Source: Flavobacterium yafengii (GTDB lineage Bacteria; Bacteroidota; Bacteroidia; Flavobacteriales; Flavobacteriaceae). From it: a stretch of 64,000 bases of DNA. The notes under the pieces were generated by a model that was given only the letters and a program-made list of their open reading frames with translations, had not been told where the DNA came from and made no database searches. A program made the translations under genes and the position numbers. Numbering within the stretch: the first letter of the stretch is position 1; each line of letters begins with the position of its first letter. Of the stretch, positions 25,136 through 35,900 are shown in pieces. The stretch lies in assembly GCF_030010375.1 (NCBI RefSeq), contig NZ_JASCRY010000003.1, positions 248,001 to 312,000 on the forward strand, read 5' to 3'.

Positions 25136-26500
25136 ATGACTCCAATAAGAAATAAAAAAGTTGAAGGCATAATTGCTGAAATTATAGACCAATATGCTTA
25201 CGCCGATAAATCTGACAGACCGTGGATTATTGGGTTTAGTGGCGGAAAGGATTCTACAGTCTTACTTACCCTAGTTTGGATTGCTTTGCAAAGAATTAGA
25301 GAAACATTGCCATACCCATTTCAATTGCAAAGAAAAGTTTATGTAGTTTGCAATGATACCATGGTAGAAAATCCTATTATAGCTAATTACGTGGAGGATG
25401 TGCTTGCAAAAATAACAGAAGCAGCAAGAGATCAAGATTTGCCAATATTTGTTCAAAAAACAACACCAAAATTAGAAGAAACTTTTTGGACTAATGTAAT
25501 TGGAAAAGGATATCCAGTTCCAAATAACACCTTCAGATGGTGTACAGACAAACTAAAAATAAGGCCTACTTCAAACTTTTTAGTGGAGCAAATTGATGAA
25601 AAAGGTGAAGCAATTGTCTTATTGGGAACTCGTTATGATGAAAGTGCCACTAGAGAGCGCTCCATCAGAAAACACGAAGTTACCGGAAGTAGATTATCAA
25701 AACATCAAACAACAGTAAACACCTATGTTTACGCTCCAATCAAAGAAATGATTGTGGATGAAATTTGGTATATAATTAATACGGTAAAATCTCCTTGGGG
25801 ATTTGATAATTCCATACTTTTCAAAATATATGCTGATGCTAGTGCTGATGATTATGAATGTCCGACAGTTGTTGTAAACAAAGAACATAATTCATGTGGG
25901 CAAAGTCGTTTTGGCTGTTGGACATGTACAGTTGTGAAAAATGATAAGTCAATGTCATCATTGGTTAATAATGGTCAAAACTGGATGGAACCTTTGATGG
26001 CATTTAGAAATAGATTGGTCGAAGGTAGAAACATTTCTGAAAACAGAATGGATGTAAGAAGAAATAATCAAGCAGCTGTTCGGGAAGATGGAACTAATAA
26101 TGGAACATATACTTCTGTATATAGATATGAAATTTTAAAAGACTTGTTACTTGTTCAAAAGGAAATTCAAAAAGAAAGACCACATATCACATTAATTAAT
26201 AATCAAGAGCTAATCGCTATTCAAGTAACTTGGAATAGAGATGGGTATTTTGACCATACAGTAGGTGACCTCTATAAAGAAATTTACAATAAAGAAATTA
26301 GCACCAATAACATCAAATCGCTCGATGATACAGAGCGTAGAATCTTGAAAGAGGTATGTGAAGAAGAACCCGGATATTATCATTTAATTGACAATTTGAT
26401 TGCTTTGCAAGAAACCAAAACATTGATGATTTCAAAATATGGTCTTCATAATGATGTGGAAAAGAGAATTGAAAGTTTTGTAAATGAGAATGGGCTATGA
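25136..26500 (+). CDS. dndC: DndC, DNA phosphorothioation sulfurtransferase
   Basis: 454 aa. A PAPS-reductase-like PP-loop has SGGKDS at residues 35-40 (WIIGFSGGKDSTVLL), and a FRWCTDKLKIRPT motif follows. Near 250-265 the cluster NSCGQSRFGCWTCTVV supplies Cys residues for the Fe-S cluster. In the Dnd system DndC passes sulfur to the DNA backbone with DndD and DndE, taking it from a DndA-type cysteine desulfurase. dndA is not here, so a housekeeping IscS/SufS-like enzyme may act. No dndB repressor is seen. The stop overlaps dndD by 4 bp, so translation is probably coupled. Confidence 0.97.
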   Translation: MTPIRNKKVEGIIAEIIDQYAYADKSDRPWIIGFSGGKDSTVLLTLVWIALQRIRETLPYPFQLQRKVYVVCNDTMVENPIIANYVEDVLAKITEAARDQDLPIFVQKTTPKLEETFWTNVIGKGYPVPNNTFRWCTDKLKIRPTSNFLVEQIDEKGEAIVLLGTRYDESATRERSIRKHEVTGSRLSKHQTTVNTYVYAPIKEMIVDEIWYIINTVKSPWGFDNSILFKIYADASADDYECPTVVVNKEHNSCGQSRFGCWTCTVVKNDKSMSSLVNNGQNWMEPLMAFRNRLVEGRNISENRMDVRRNNQAAVREDGTNNGTYTSVYRYEILKDLLLVQKEIQKERPHITLINNQELIAIQVTWNRDGYFDHTVGDLYKEIYNKEISTNNIKSLDDTERRILKEVCEEEPGYYHLIDNLIALQETKTLMISKYGLHNDVEKRIESFVNENGL

Positions 26501-28596
26501 AAATAAATAAAATAAAATTTCAAAATTTTAGAATTTACAAAGGAGAAAATGAAATACTTTTTGCTCCTAATGCTTCCAAAAACATCAGCATCATAGCTGG
26601 TAAAAATGGTTTTGGTAAGACTACTTTTCTAACTTCTCTTATATGGGTATTCTACGGAAAAATGATGAGCGAGGTAGAAGATAAATATAAGAAAGACATC
26701 AAGAATTCTGGTGGTTATGAAAAGTTTATCAAAACGCTTTTGAATAGAGAAGTAAAAACTGATTACGAAAACAATATAAAAAACAATCCTGTTCTTTCAG
26801 TTGAAATAGAATTAAAGGACATTCTGATTCCTTCTATACCTTGTAAATCGGTTGTGATAAAGAGGTCTTATAATTTAAAAACTGATTCCGAAGATTTAAA
26901 AATAATGATTGATGGTTTAGAGAACGAATTAACCAAAGAGGTTGGATTTGAAGTTTTCATAAACGATTTTATTTTACCTCGTGAGATTGCAAAATTTTTC
27001 TTTTTTGATGCAGAAAAAATAGTTTCTCTTGCAGAAGCTAAATCAAAAGCCGAATTAAAAAATCTAAGTAAAGCATACTCCGAAGTTTTAGGAATTAAAA
27101 AATACGAAGATTTAAAAAAAAATCTAGAAACCTTATTAACGAAGCTTCGCAGAAGTGGCGCTTCTCCAATGCAACAAACTAAGTTGTTTGATCTAACAGA
27201 TTCAGAAACTGAATTGCTCGGAATGATTGAAATCAATCAAGATAAGCAAGCAAATATCGATCGTGAAATTACAAATCACAAAATAAATAGTGATAACCTT
27301 CAAGAGAAGTTGATACGTGAAGGTAATGGAATTACTCTCGAAGAACTTCAAAAAATGAAGTCCGAAAGAGACAATTTAAAAGAGGAATCAGCAAGCATTA
27401 AAAACAAACTTAAAAAACTAATGGACATTGCACCATTGGTAATTGCGGGTAAAAAATTAGTATTACTAAAAGAACAATTAGTTTTTGAGCAAAATATTAA
27501 TAGTAATTCAGTTGACAAAACTATTCTAGCTGAAGAATTGAATTCATTCTCAACTATTTTATTAAAAAAATTAGAAGCTTTAAATTTAGATAGCAAAACT
27601 AAATCTAAAGTGGAGGAAGCACTAAAAGAAACCATTTCAGAGAAGGAAACTACAAAACAATCTAGTAGCTCCGATAAAGTGCTTTTAGATTATACAACGG
27701 AACAATTCAGAAATTTTGAGGCGGTTTTCAACAACATCAAAGGAGCTTTTTCAAGTCAATTCAATGCAGTGGTTCAAGAAGAAAAAAACAATAGAATTTA
27801 TCTTTCTAAACTATATCAACAAATTAAACAAGCGGAAGCTAGAAAAGACAATCCTTTAGCGCAAAAGTTACGTGAAGAGAAAAAAGAAGCCGAAGATAAA
27901 ATCACTATTTTAACCCTTAACAAAGGGAAACTGATTGAAGAATATGATAGTTACAATACTAGATTAACTTCAACAAGAAAGGTATTGTCTGAATATGAAA
28001 AGGATTTCAAATTGGTTGAAACAGACCAAAAGAAATTTGAAGTAACAGAGAAGCTGCTAATCAAAATCAATACTATTATCCAAAAAATAAAAGAGGATAA
28101 AAAGTATTCACTACAAAAATCCATAATGCTTGGTCTTAAAAAAATCATGCACAAAAACGACTTCATTTACAATGTAAGAGTAAATGTAGTTGATGATGTG
28201 ATGGATATTGATTTATTGGACAAAAACGATGAAATAATAGATAAAGATTCATTATCTAAAGGAGAACAACAATTGTACGCTACGGCTTTATTAAAAGCAT
28301 TAGTAGACGAATCCGGAATTAAATTCCCGGTGTTCATTGATAGCCCATTACAGAAGTTTGATAAATATCACTCTAAGAATATTATAAAAGAGTTTTATCC
28401 GGCTATTTCAGAGCAAGTGGTACTGTTTCCATTGTTAGAAAAAGAATTATCGGAATTGGAATATGACTATTTAAAACCAAACGTGAATAAGGTTTTTGTA
28501 ATCGAAAACCACAATAACGGCTCCAGCTTCAAACCATTTGCAGTGGACCAATTATTTACTCACTTAAAACAAGAGCAAGATGTTTACGCAAATTAA
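26497..28596 (+). CDS. dndD: DndD, SMC-like ATPase of the phosphorothioation system
   Basis: 699 aa. Walker A is GKNGFGKT at 35-42. FFFFDAEKI near 168 is the usual DndD N-terminal motif. A long coiled coil (about 210-560) follows, then the signature SLSKGEQQLYATALL near 586 and Walker B FPVFIDSPLQKFD near 609. It is a Rad50/SMC-type ATPase thought to use ATP to open or nick the DNA during sulfur insertion. All key motifs are present and the length is typical. It overlaps dndC by 4 bp and dndE by 17 bp. Confidence 0.97.
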   Translation: MKINKIKFQNFRIYKGENEILFAPNASKNISIIAGKNGFGKTTFLTSLIWVFYGKMMSEVEDKYKKDIKNSGGYEKFIKTLLNREVKTDYENNIKNNPVLSVEIELKDILIPSIPCKSVVIKRSYNLKTDSEDLKIMIDGLENELTKEVGFEVFINDFILPREIAKFFFFDAEKIVSLAEAKSKAELKNLSKAYSEVLGIKKYEDLKKNLETLLTKLRRSGASPMQQTKLFDLTDSETELLGMIEINQDKQANIDREITNHKINSDNLQEKLIREGNGITLEELQKMKSERDNLKEESASIKNKLKKLMDIAPLVIAGKKLVLLKEQLVFEQNINSNSVDKTILAEELNSFSTILLKKLEALNLDSKTKSKVEEALKETISEKETTKQSSSSDKVLLDYTTEQFRNFEAVFNNIKGAFSSQFNAVVQEEKNNRIYLSKLYQQIKQAEARKDNPLAQKLREEKKEAEDKITILTLNKGKLIEEYDSYNTRLTSTRKVLSEYEKDFKLVETDQKKFEVTEKLLIKINTIIQKIKEDKKYSLQKSIMLGLKKIMHKNDFIYNVRVNVVDDVMDIDLLDKNDEIIDKDSLSKGEQQLYATALLKALVDESGIKFPVFIDSPLQKFDKYHSKNIIKEFYPAISEQVVLFPLLEKELSELEYDYLKPNVNKVFVIENHNNGSSFKPFAVDQLFTHLKQEQDVYAN

Positions 28597-28972
28597 AACC
28601 AGCAAGGAAAATAAAGAAGTGGTTGCCTTGTTAACTCGTAAACTGGGTCTAGGAACCGAAAATGTAATAGCAAGAATTGCCTATACTTACTCTCTATCTC
28701 AAGATAAAAAATTAGACTTAAACGAAATCAAAGATGCTGGAGGAAAAGAATATTCTAAATCAGTTCTCTTTGGAGAATATTACGATATTTATCTTGGTAT
28801 GCTTTGTGTACACTATGGTTTATACAAAACAGATAAAGACATTGGTCGCTACATCAAAATGCACGTAGATGAAGGATTAGAACTTTTAAACGAAGAGGTA
28901 AATAACCGTTCCAATATTGACGGTTTTGATTTTTTGAGTGAGAAGATTAACACTTCACTACAAATTTATTGA
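28580..28972 (+). CDS. dndE: DndE, nicked-DNA-binding phosphorothioation protein
   Basis: 130 aa. MFTQIKTSKENKEVVALLTR, then KLGLGTENVIARIAYTYSLS and FGEYYDIYLGMLCVHYGLY are characteristic of DndE, a small helical tetramer reported to bind nicked DNA. Length fits the family. It completes the dndCDE core; its start lies inside dndD, so the three genes form one operon. Confidence 0.95.
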   Translation: MFTQIKTSKENKEVVALLTRKLGLGTENVIARIAYTYSLSQDKKLDLNEIKDAGGKEYSKSVLFGEYYDIYLGMLCVHYGLYKTDKDIGRYIKMHVDEGLELLNEEVNNRSNIDGFDFLSEKINTSLQIY

Positions 28973-28987
28973 TATTCCTTATTTTAA

Positions 28988-29776
28988 ATGGAAAGATATT
29001 ATTGTGATTGTATGCCTTATTTTAATCAAATTCTCTCTCTTATTTTTATAATACTAGTAATAATCAAATTTATTATTACACTTAATACATATTTAATTAT
29101 GGATTTATTTAGCGCACCAGTAATTGCTTCAATTATTACATTTACAGGAACAGTTATTGTTGCTAAAATTTCAATACAAAATAATAGAAAGACTAGTAAA
29201 GAAAACAAAAAACTAATTGAAAGAACTGACCTAATAGAAAAAAGAAAAGTATTAGAAAAAAAACTAAATGAGTTCTATATTCCTCTTAGGTATTACTTGG
29301 CTCAAAGTAAAACTCTTTTTAAGATATTTATGAAAGATAAGCCTAATGATTTTAGAACATTAACGTTTTTATTAGACCAAGAATGTGAGTATGGAGAAGA
29401 AAAGATGAGAGTGATATTAAACCAAAACGATAAAGCTTTATTGAAGACAATTATTGATATAGGCAGTAAAATAGAAACTTTAATTCATGAAAAAAGTTAC
29501 TTAATAGGAAGTGATCGAGAGTTCGTGGATAATTATCAGCCTAGTGAAGGATATAAGCATATACCGTATGATAAAGACTTAACCCTTATTAATCTGTTAA
29601 TTTCTCATCTTGTGACTATAAGAATGGCTTTTAACTGCGAAATTAAGGGACAAGTTGATAAATTTGAAGGTTTTGTATTTCCCAATGAAATTAATTCTAA
29701 AATCAATAGTAAAATTGAAGAATTAGAGAATACACTGATAAGTTATGAATCAAAAATACTAAATCTAATTAGTTAA
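28988..29776 (+). CDS. Membrane-anchored helical protein downstream of dndE
   Basis: 262 aa from ATG 28988; the in-frame ATG at 29099 (MDLFSAPVIASIITFTGTVI) is an equally good start. One or two hydrophobic segments at the N-terminus (QILSLIFIILVIIKFIITL; SAPVIASIITFTGTVIVAK) are followed by a Lys/Glu-rich helical cytoplasmic region. No catalytic motif seen. It starts 15 bp after dndE and ends 1 bp before the methyltransferase, so it belongs to the dnd operon. It is not a standard Dnd gene. Confidence 0.75.
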   Translation: MERYYCDCMPYFNQILSLIFIILVIIKFIITLNTYLIMDLFSAPVIASIITFTGTVIVAKISIQNNRKTSKENKKLIERTDLIEKRKVLEKKLNEFYIPLRYYLAQSKTLFKIFMKDKPNDFRTLTFLLDQECEYGEEKMRVILNQNDKALLKTIIDIGSKIETLIHEKSYLIGSDREFVDNYQPSEGYKHIPYDKDLTLINLLISHLVTIRMAFNCEIKGQVDKFEGFVFPNEINSKINSKIEELENTLISYESKILNLIS

Positions 29777-29777
29777 G

Positions 29778-30401
29778 ATGAAAGGTCGAAAGGAAATTAC
29801 TATTAGCAGTTATGATGAAACTGCTAATGAATACTTTAAAATAGTTTCTGAATTTGATTTGATCCCAGAGATTTTTGAATTTACCAAATTGATAAAACAA
29901 AATGGGCGGATTTTAGATTTAGGCTGTGGTCCTGGGCATCATTCAAAATATTTTTCTAATCTAGATTTTAAAGTTACAGGAATTGACTTATCTTCAGAAA
30001 TGATAAAACTAGCGAAAAAAGAATTTGCAGACGTAAATTTTAAAGTTATGGATATATTAGATTTGGATTTTGAAAAGAATTCATTTGATGGTATATGGGC
30101 TTCAGCAAGTTTATTACATATTCCTAAGAATCATATAAAATTAATTTTAAATAAGATAAAAGATGCATTAATTAATGATGGCATTCTCTATATTTCCTTA
30201 AAAGAAGGTAAGGGCTCGGAATTATTTAATGATATTAGATATGGTGGAGTCAATAAGTTTTATGTATATTATCAACTTGATAAAATTAAAAAAATATTAA
30301 AAGATGTTGGATTTAATATATTAGAAATAAAACTAAAAGGTAAGCGTACTAACTATGATACTAATTCTTGGTTACACATTTTTTGCCAAAATAAAAAATA
30401 A
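29778..30401 (+). CDS. Class I SAM-dependent methyltransferase
   Basis: 207 aa. Motif I ILDLGCGPGHH at residues 45-55, then VTGIDLSSEMIKLAKKEF and a motif IV-like stretch GIWASASLLHIP. This looks like a small-molecule or general class I methyltransferase; the DPPY/NPPY signature of N6-adenine DNA methyltransferases is absent. It is the last gene of the rightward dnd operon and converges with the HARE-HTH gene (stop 30401, stop 30417). Its contribution to phosphorothioation is unknown. Confidence 0.85.
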   Translation: MKGRKEITISSYDETANEYFKIVSEFDLIPEIFEFTKLIKQNGRILDLGCGPGHHSKYFSNLDFKVTGIDLSSEMIKLAKKEFADVNFKVMDILDLDFEKNSFDGIWASASLLHIPKNHIKLILNKIKDALINDGILYISLKEGKGSELFNDIRYGGVNKFYVYYQLDKIKKILKDVGFNILEIKLKGKRTNYDTNSWLHIFCQNKK

Positions 30402-30416
30402 TTTTTCATACTACTT

Positions 30417-31370
30417 TTAGTTATTTGGTATAAATTTTTGTTTGCAATATTCTTCTATTTCTGTGTCATTTAAGAAATAAAGATCACAGAATGCTTCAAG
30501 TTCTTTTTCTATTGAATTGTAATATCTATCACTCACAGTCATAAGCTTTTCAATATGTTCTATAAATTTCTCAAAATCTTTATTGATTTTACATAATTTA
30601 TCAATTGTTTTGAAATCTAAATCTTTAAATTTTGCAGGAAATAATATTTTACTTTCGTAGGGGTTAGCTTTTAACTCAATTATTCCAATTCCAAAAGATT
30701 GATTTAATCGTTCCATTTCTTCATTCAAACTATCACTAATTTCAAAAGCAACAAGGTATCCATAGTTAGCCCAGCTTGAATTTGAAACTGCTTGAAAAAA
30801 TGTTTTTTTCAATTCATAATCAGAATTAATTTCACGTTTAATTTCAAAAGAAGAAATTTTAAAAATGTCTAATTTATTAATTGCTTTTAAAAAAGTTTGA
30901 TTAATTTTTGATTGAAGATTCAAAAATTGTATTCCTACAACATCTGGGTGAATCCATTTTTGATGATTATCCTTGGTATTTGATGACTGTTCATGAAAAA
31001 TAGTCTTTGAATAAGTATTCGTATTCTTTAAAAAACTAACCAATAACTTATGTAAATCTCTTTCTTGATAATCATTCTTTTTAGGTTTTATTTTGTCTGA
31101 ATCTATTTCCGAATCTAACTGATCAATTAAAACCGTTTTTTCTATTTTAGTTAAATAATACTTATAAGTTTCACCTGAAGTCTTGCTCCTTTTAATTCTT
31201 GAATCGCCATTTTTTATAAATTCTCCCAACATCGCTGAGACAATGGCAATTGGTTTTTTTGCGCCAAATTCATAATAACCTTTATTGACAATATGTTTGT
31301 AGATTTCTGAGGCATTAGCAAGACTATTCATATCTTCTAAACTCTTTAATATTGATTCCTTAATTGTCAT
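30417..31370 (-). CDS. HARE-HTH domain protein (COG2958-like)
   Basis: 317 aa. The N-terminal about 75 residues look like a HARE-type winged helix (ESILKSLEDM, EIYKHIVNKGYYEFG, IVSAMLGEFI), a DNA-binding fold found in restriction and chromatin proteins. The rest contains IHPDVVGIQF, FEIKREI and AVSNSSWANYGYLVAFEI, a PD-(D/E)xK-like order (Asp, then E-x-K), as in COG2958-type proteins. Nuclease activity is inference. It is the last gene of the leftward operon, 36 bp after the GHKL gene, beyond the standard dptFGH set. Confidence 0.78.
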   Translation of the reverse strand: MTIKESILKSLEDMNSLANASEIYKHIVNKGYYEFGAKKPIAIVSAMLGEFIKNGDSRIKRSKTSGETYKYYLTKIEKTVLIDQLDSEIDSDKIKPKKNDYQERDLHKLLVSFLKNTNTYSKTIFHEQSSNTKDNHQKWIHPDVVGIQFLNLQSKINQTFLKAINKLDIFKISSFEIKREINSDYELKKTFFQAVSNSSWANYGYLVAFEISDSLNEEMERLNQSFGIGIIELKANPYESKILFPAKFKDLDFKTIDKLCKINKDFEKFIEHIEKLMTVSDRYYNSIEKELEAFCDLYFLNDTEIEEYCKQKFIPNN

Positions 31371-31406
31371 AAATTAGTTTCTTATAAAATTAATGGTTAA
31401 TAAAAA

Positions 31407-32981
31407 TTATACTTGAAAGTTTAGTCCAAACATTTTTTTAAACATATACTCACATAAATCACGATAAATTTTTAAATCTTCTTCTGTTATTGTTACTGCA
31501 ACTCTCTTGTGTACTAATTCACATCTTAAATTATAATAATAGTTTACTCTAGCCCAAGTGTCTTTTTTAAAATTTATATAATTTGCTATTTCGGTATGCA
31601 CAGTGGCTCTATTTCCCATTATGCTAGCTAATCTTGCAGCAGCATAAGTATTAGGAGGTGTCTCATTTGCTAAATAATCTTTAAATGCAATTTCAAGGGT
31701 ACTATCAAGAATTAACAGGCTTATTCTATTATTTTGTTCAATATTTAATTTAGAAATTTCTTCAACAGCAATTAATGCTTCGTAAGTCCCTTTTACCCAA
31801 GGTTTTTTTGTTGCAATTGATTTATTATTTCGTTTTATTACATCAATATATTTTTGATTTGTTTTTCTAGGTATTGGAACAAGATGCAAATCGGTACTTT
31901 GTGTTAATTCAGAAACAGAAACTTCTTTAATATTCCCTGTTTTAAATGGAAAAACTTTAGTTGCCCATTCATCTGCCATACTTCTAGAAGCCCTTGAATA
32001 ATTAGTAATTATCTGAATTATTTGGCTTTCTAATGCTTTAAAGCTATGGTTTTTTGTGTTTATTTCAGATTTAGAACTATTCCATGGCATTAGTTGAGAA
32101 CCTCCTTTTAATCGAACAATAACTCTCACTAAAGAAATAGATGGATGTGGTTGACCTGCCAATCCTGTTTTATAACCTATCTCATAACCTTTAAATGCTC
32201 TTGAAATTAATCTATCATTACAATACATATAAAGTCCATATTCTCCACCGGCAGGGTCTCCTTGTTTTGTTAGTCCTGAGATAATATCAAAACTAATTTC
32301 TCTAGAATCAACAGAAACTTTACCTGAGTAATGCTTCGGTTCAAAATTCGAAGGGTACGACCAGCTTTCAAAAACGATTGGTTCAATTGCTTTTGAATTT
32401 AACAAAACAGAAAAATTATTTTTTGATATAAATTGAGAATATGTTGCTCCCAGATGATTAATCAATCTTTTTTCATTGTCAGGATTAATTGGGTCCCTCA
32501 GTTTTGTTAACTCTATAATTGTTGTATTTTCGGGTATTGTATCAGCTTCATAAATAGTAATATTCCAATCTGGATCAGCAATCCAATTATCATCAAATTC
32601 TACTAAAGTTGTTCTATTATTCTTATATCTTGAATATATTTTAATCTGTTGAGCTAAGGCAACAACTGCTCTTTTAGAACCAACGCCAAACAGTCCTATA
32701 ACTTCTTTATCAATTTCATTTCTTGATTCACCTGGGCTAATAACTAATTTCATTTCACTCTCTGGAATACCTCCAGAATTATCACTTACCACAATTGTTT
32801 GTTGTTGATAATTTAAATTCACTTTTACTTCAAGAGGTTTTATTTGACCATTATAAGTCCAAGAATCAATTGCATTATCTATTAATTCACATAGAGCTAA
32901 TGATAAATCATAATCTGAAATTATTGATAAATAAATTCGCTTTGATGGAGTAGCATCAATATCTTGTATTCTATTTTTCAT
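31407..32981 (-). CDS. GHKL-type ATPase with possible C-terminal HEPN-type motif
   Basis: 524 aa. The N-terminus has Bergerat-fold motifs: CELIDNAIDS (Glu32, Asn36), DNSGGIPE near 78 and GLFGVGSKRA near 107, as in HSP90/MutL/MORC-like ATPases of bacterial conflict systems. The C-terminus is helical and contains YYYNLRCELVHKR, an Arg-x4-His pattern (Arg486, His491) like that of HEPN ribonucleases. The start overlaps the dptH stop by 11 bp, so it is translationally linked to the restriction genes. An ATPase sensor coupled to an RNase would be a plausible add-on to Dnd/Dpt defence; this is inference. Confidence 0.88.
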   Translation of the reverse strand: MKNRIQDIDATPSKRIYLSIISDYDLSLALCELIDNAIDSWTYNGQIKPLEVKVNLNYQQQTIVVSDNSGGIPESEMKLVISPGESRNEIDKEVIGLFGVGSKRAVVALAQQIKIYSRYKNNRTTLVEFDDNWIADPDWNITIYEADTIPENTTIIELTKLRDPINPDNEKRLINHLGATYSQFISKNNFSVLLNSKAIEPIVFESWSYPSNFEPKHYSGKVSVDSREISFDIISGLTKQGDPAGGEYGLYMYCNDRLISRAFKGYEIGYKTGLAGQPHPSISLVRVIVRLKGGSQLMPWNSSKSEINTKNHSFKALESQIIQIITNYSRASRSMADEWATKVFPFKTGNIKEVSVSELTQSTDLHLVPIPRKTNQKYIDVIKRNNKSIATKKPWVKGTYEALIAVEEISKLNIEQNNRISLLILDSTLEIAFKDYLANETPPNTYAAARLASIMGNRATVHTEIANYINFKKDTWARVNYYYNLRCELVHKRVAVTITEEDLKIYRDLCEYMFKKMFGLNFQV

Positions 32982-35900
32982 ATATCAATAATTCGTTATT
33001 TCCTAAAAGTTCCCAAAACGCCTTATCCTTAATCAAAATTGGGTCAGAGCCAGCCAAGTTTACAATGCTTTGGTGCTTTTCCAAACCTTTAATGGTTTTG
33101 ATTAAATTTTCTCTTTGCGACTTGCTTTCTAAAGAAAACAAAGAATCTACTTCTTTAATTTTTATCTCATTGACTCTATGAATAACCCAAGTTAGAATAT
33201 AATTAGAGTATTCATTCTCACTGGTTGCAAAATGATTTAAGAATTGAGTGGAAAGTATCGTTCCAACACCAAACTCCCTTCCTTCTTTCAATATTTTACG
33301 AATGGAATTGAAGTTCTTACTCAAGAAATTATCGGCTTCATCTACCAAAATCATTTTCTTTATCTCACGGTTATGGCCCTTTATTTCGCTATGGCCATGT
33401 CGTTGCATTTGAGTATAAAAAGCATCAAGCGTAATTGCCACAATTAGGTTCTGGATAGATTCATCATAACCAGAAAGATTAATTACTATTACCCCTTCAA
33501 TGAGTGAATAAAGCGATTGTGTTTTGGTTGCATCAGGCTCAAAGATTTCGAATTCGGAAAGATTTGAAATAGCTGCATATAAACTATCTTGCGAAGCTTT
33601 TTCATTGCTCAAATAGATGTCACAAACTTCACCTAACGTTGGTGGTATTTTACTCCATGTGTCTTTATTGGCTTTATTTATTCCCTTATTTTCATACGCT
33701 TCTACAATAACATCTCTCAATCTTTGCTTTTGGACATTACCCAGGTTAAACGCATTTGAAATTGTTTCTTTAATATCATTGGCAGTGTGTAAAGGCAACA
33801 TGGGCTTTGATATCTGTGAGGCATCCAAAGCCAGGGGATTATAAGGCAAATGGTAAGGCGTAAAAACCTTAGCATTTGTCCTGTCAACGAAATCATCTTT
33901 TATATAATCTCCTTTATAATCAAATATTAAGATTCCTAAATTTTCATTGCCGATATTTTTATCTGAGTTTTCATATAACTGAGTTATTAATGACTTCGTA
34001 AATTGAGTTTTCCCAGTGCCCATTGTACCAATAATACCTGTATTGGTATGCATCACTTTATTTGTATTGTTTGGTTCCCAAATAATTGGCTTTGAACTCC
34101 CCAAATCAGTTCCAAAAACAATTTTTATTCCTTCTTCAGAATTAATAACAGGGCTTGCTTTACTCTTAACTTCTGGAGCTATTTTGGCTCTTACGTCTAC
34201 AGTATCATTTGAGGCAGTTTCATTCTTATCTTCATTTTGCACTTTATCTTCTGCAACATTTACTATTTCATTTTCTTCTTTTATGCCCTCTTCTATTTCC
34301 TCTTCTATTTCCTCTTCTAATTCGTAAGGGGTAAACACTTCCTTTGAAGCTTCTGAAAAACTATTAATTAATAAACTGCTTTTAACGATTGTTGTTTCTG
34401 TTTCATGGAAAAGATGAATTAAATCATCAATTGATTTTACGAGAAAATTGAAACCATCGGCCTCAAGCAGATCAACTCTCATAAATCCATCTGCAATTCT
34501 AATTTTGCGTTGGAAGACATCATTTCCAAAGTGGATAAGTCCAAATCTTCCAATTGAAGAGTCAAGTCGATTGCTGATAATAAAATTGTTGCTCAATAAA
34601 TCCCTTCTATAATTTTCTATTACTAGATCCCAGTTTTGATTATCCCAAACATGGAATAGCTTCATTTTCTCAGCATTATTAATTGCTATTTTTGCAAAAA
34701 AGTTTTTATAGAATTCACCAAGAAATCCTTCTTTGGTTAAATGTTCATAAAGTAAGTGGGCTGTTCTACTACCTTGATTAATTCCTTTCTTTACAATTCC
34801 AAGTCCGCCTATTTTTAATTCAACGGGATAAAGATGCATCAGCAATTTCTCGCCAAACCATTCTAATCCAATTAATAAAAGGTCGTCACTGTAGGATCCA
34901 ATTGCACCCAAATTCTTGGCAGAAAATAGACCTTCACTCATATCCAATCCAGCATTCCCTGAAACTCTCAAGATCTCTTCAAGTGATATTGGAATCCAAA
35001 TTATATTTGGACTATATAAAAAAGTTAAAGCCGATTTTATTCCAGATAAAAGACTCAGTTTCTCTTTAGGAAAGTGACTGTGCTGGCGAATCAGTTTAAG
35101 TAGCCATTCACCATTGATTGCATTAAAGAAATTAATAATTTGAATTGTGTCAATAGTGGCATCAAACTGAACATTGTGTTTTTCTAAAAACTCTTTTACA
35201 ACAAATTCATATTGGTTCGTCTTTCTGCTTACTGTAATTGCATCATATCCATTAGAATTAACGTATTGGTCACTATAATGGATGATAACTAGATCTCTAT
35301 TTTCTTTAAAAAAGTCTAAATCAACCTTTGGATCAATATAAGTAACCCACTGAGAATTCAGATATAACTTTTCTAATTGTTTTTTAACGTCATAATTGAT
35401 TGTTGTAGAAAGGGCTTTGTTTCTCTCATATGGATTACCATTTGAGGCAACTCTTACAAATGCATTTAATAAGGTTGATAAATGCATTATTTGTGACTGA
35501 ACCTCAGGCAAATCCTTTAAGCCGTAGCCGGTTCGATAATTATTAGCGGTTGGTGTTGAACAAACATCTGACATCAATCCATCCATTGATATGCCAGTTT
35601 TTACCATACTCATATCGTCATATGAGGTTTTCGTTTCATTAATGTCGAATTGAAAAAAAGTAACATGCGCATATTCATAACTTTCCAATTGAGTAGGTAG
35701 CTTTTTTGAATAAAAATTTACTTTTTCAAGGAAAGCATTTAACAAATCTTCTTTTTCGAATTTCCTTGTAGACAGTTCAACTTCCAATTGGCTTTTAATA
35801 TCCTCCACCTTTTCATAAAAAGTAAGTTCTTCAAATTTTGTAACAAACTTCTCTGAGCCATAAATACTGACCTCGATAGGTAATAAATCGGCAGGTCTTT

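Noticed and set aside
29778..30401. Methyltransferase as a DNA-modifying restriction companion
   Set aside because: Motif IV of N6-adenine or the Cys motif of C5 DNA methyltransferases is not visible; kept as a general class I enzyme.
34016..34327. 103-codon plus-strand frame opposite dptH
   Set aside because: Antisense to the acidic linker of dptH; its Ser-rich sequence is the mirror of Glu-rich codons.
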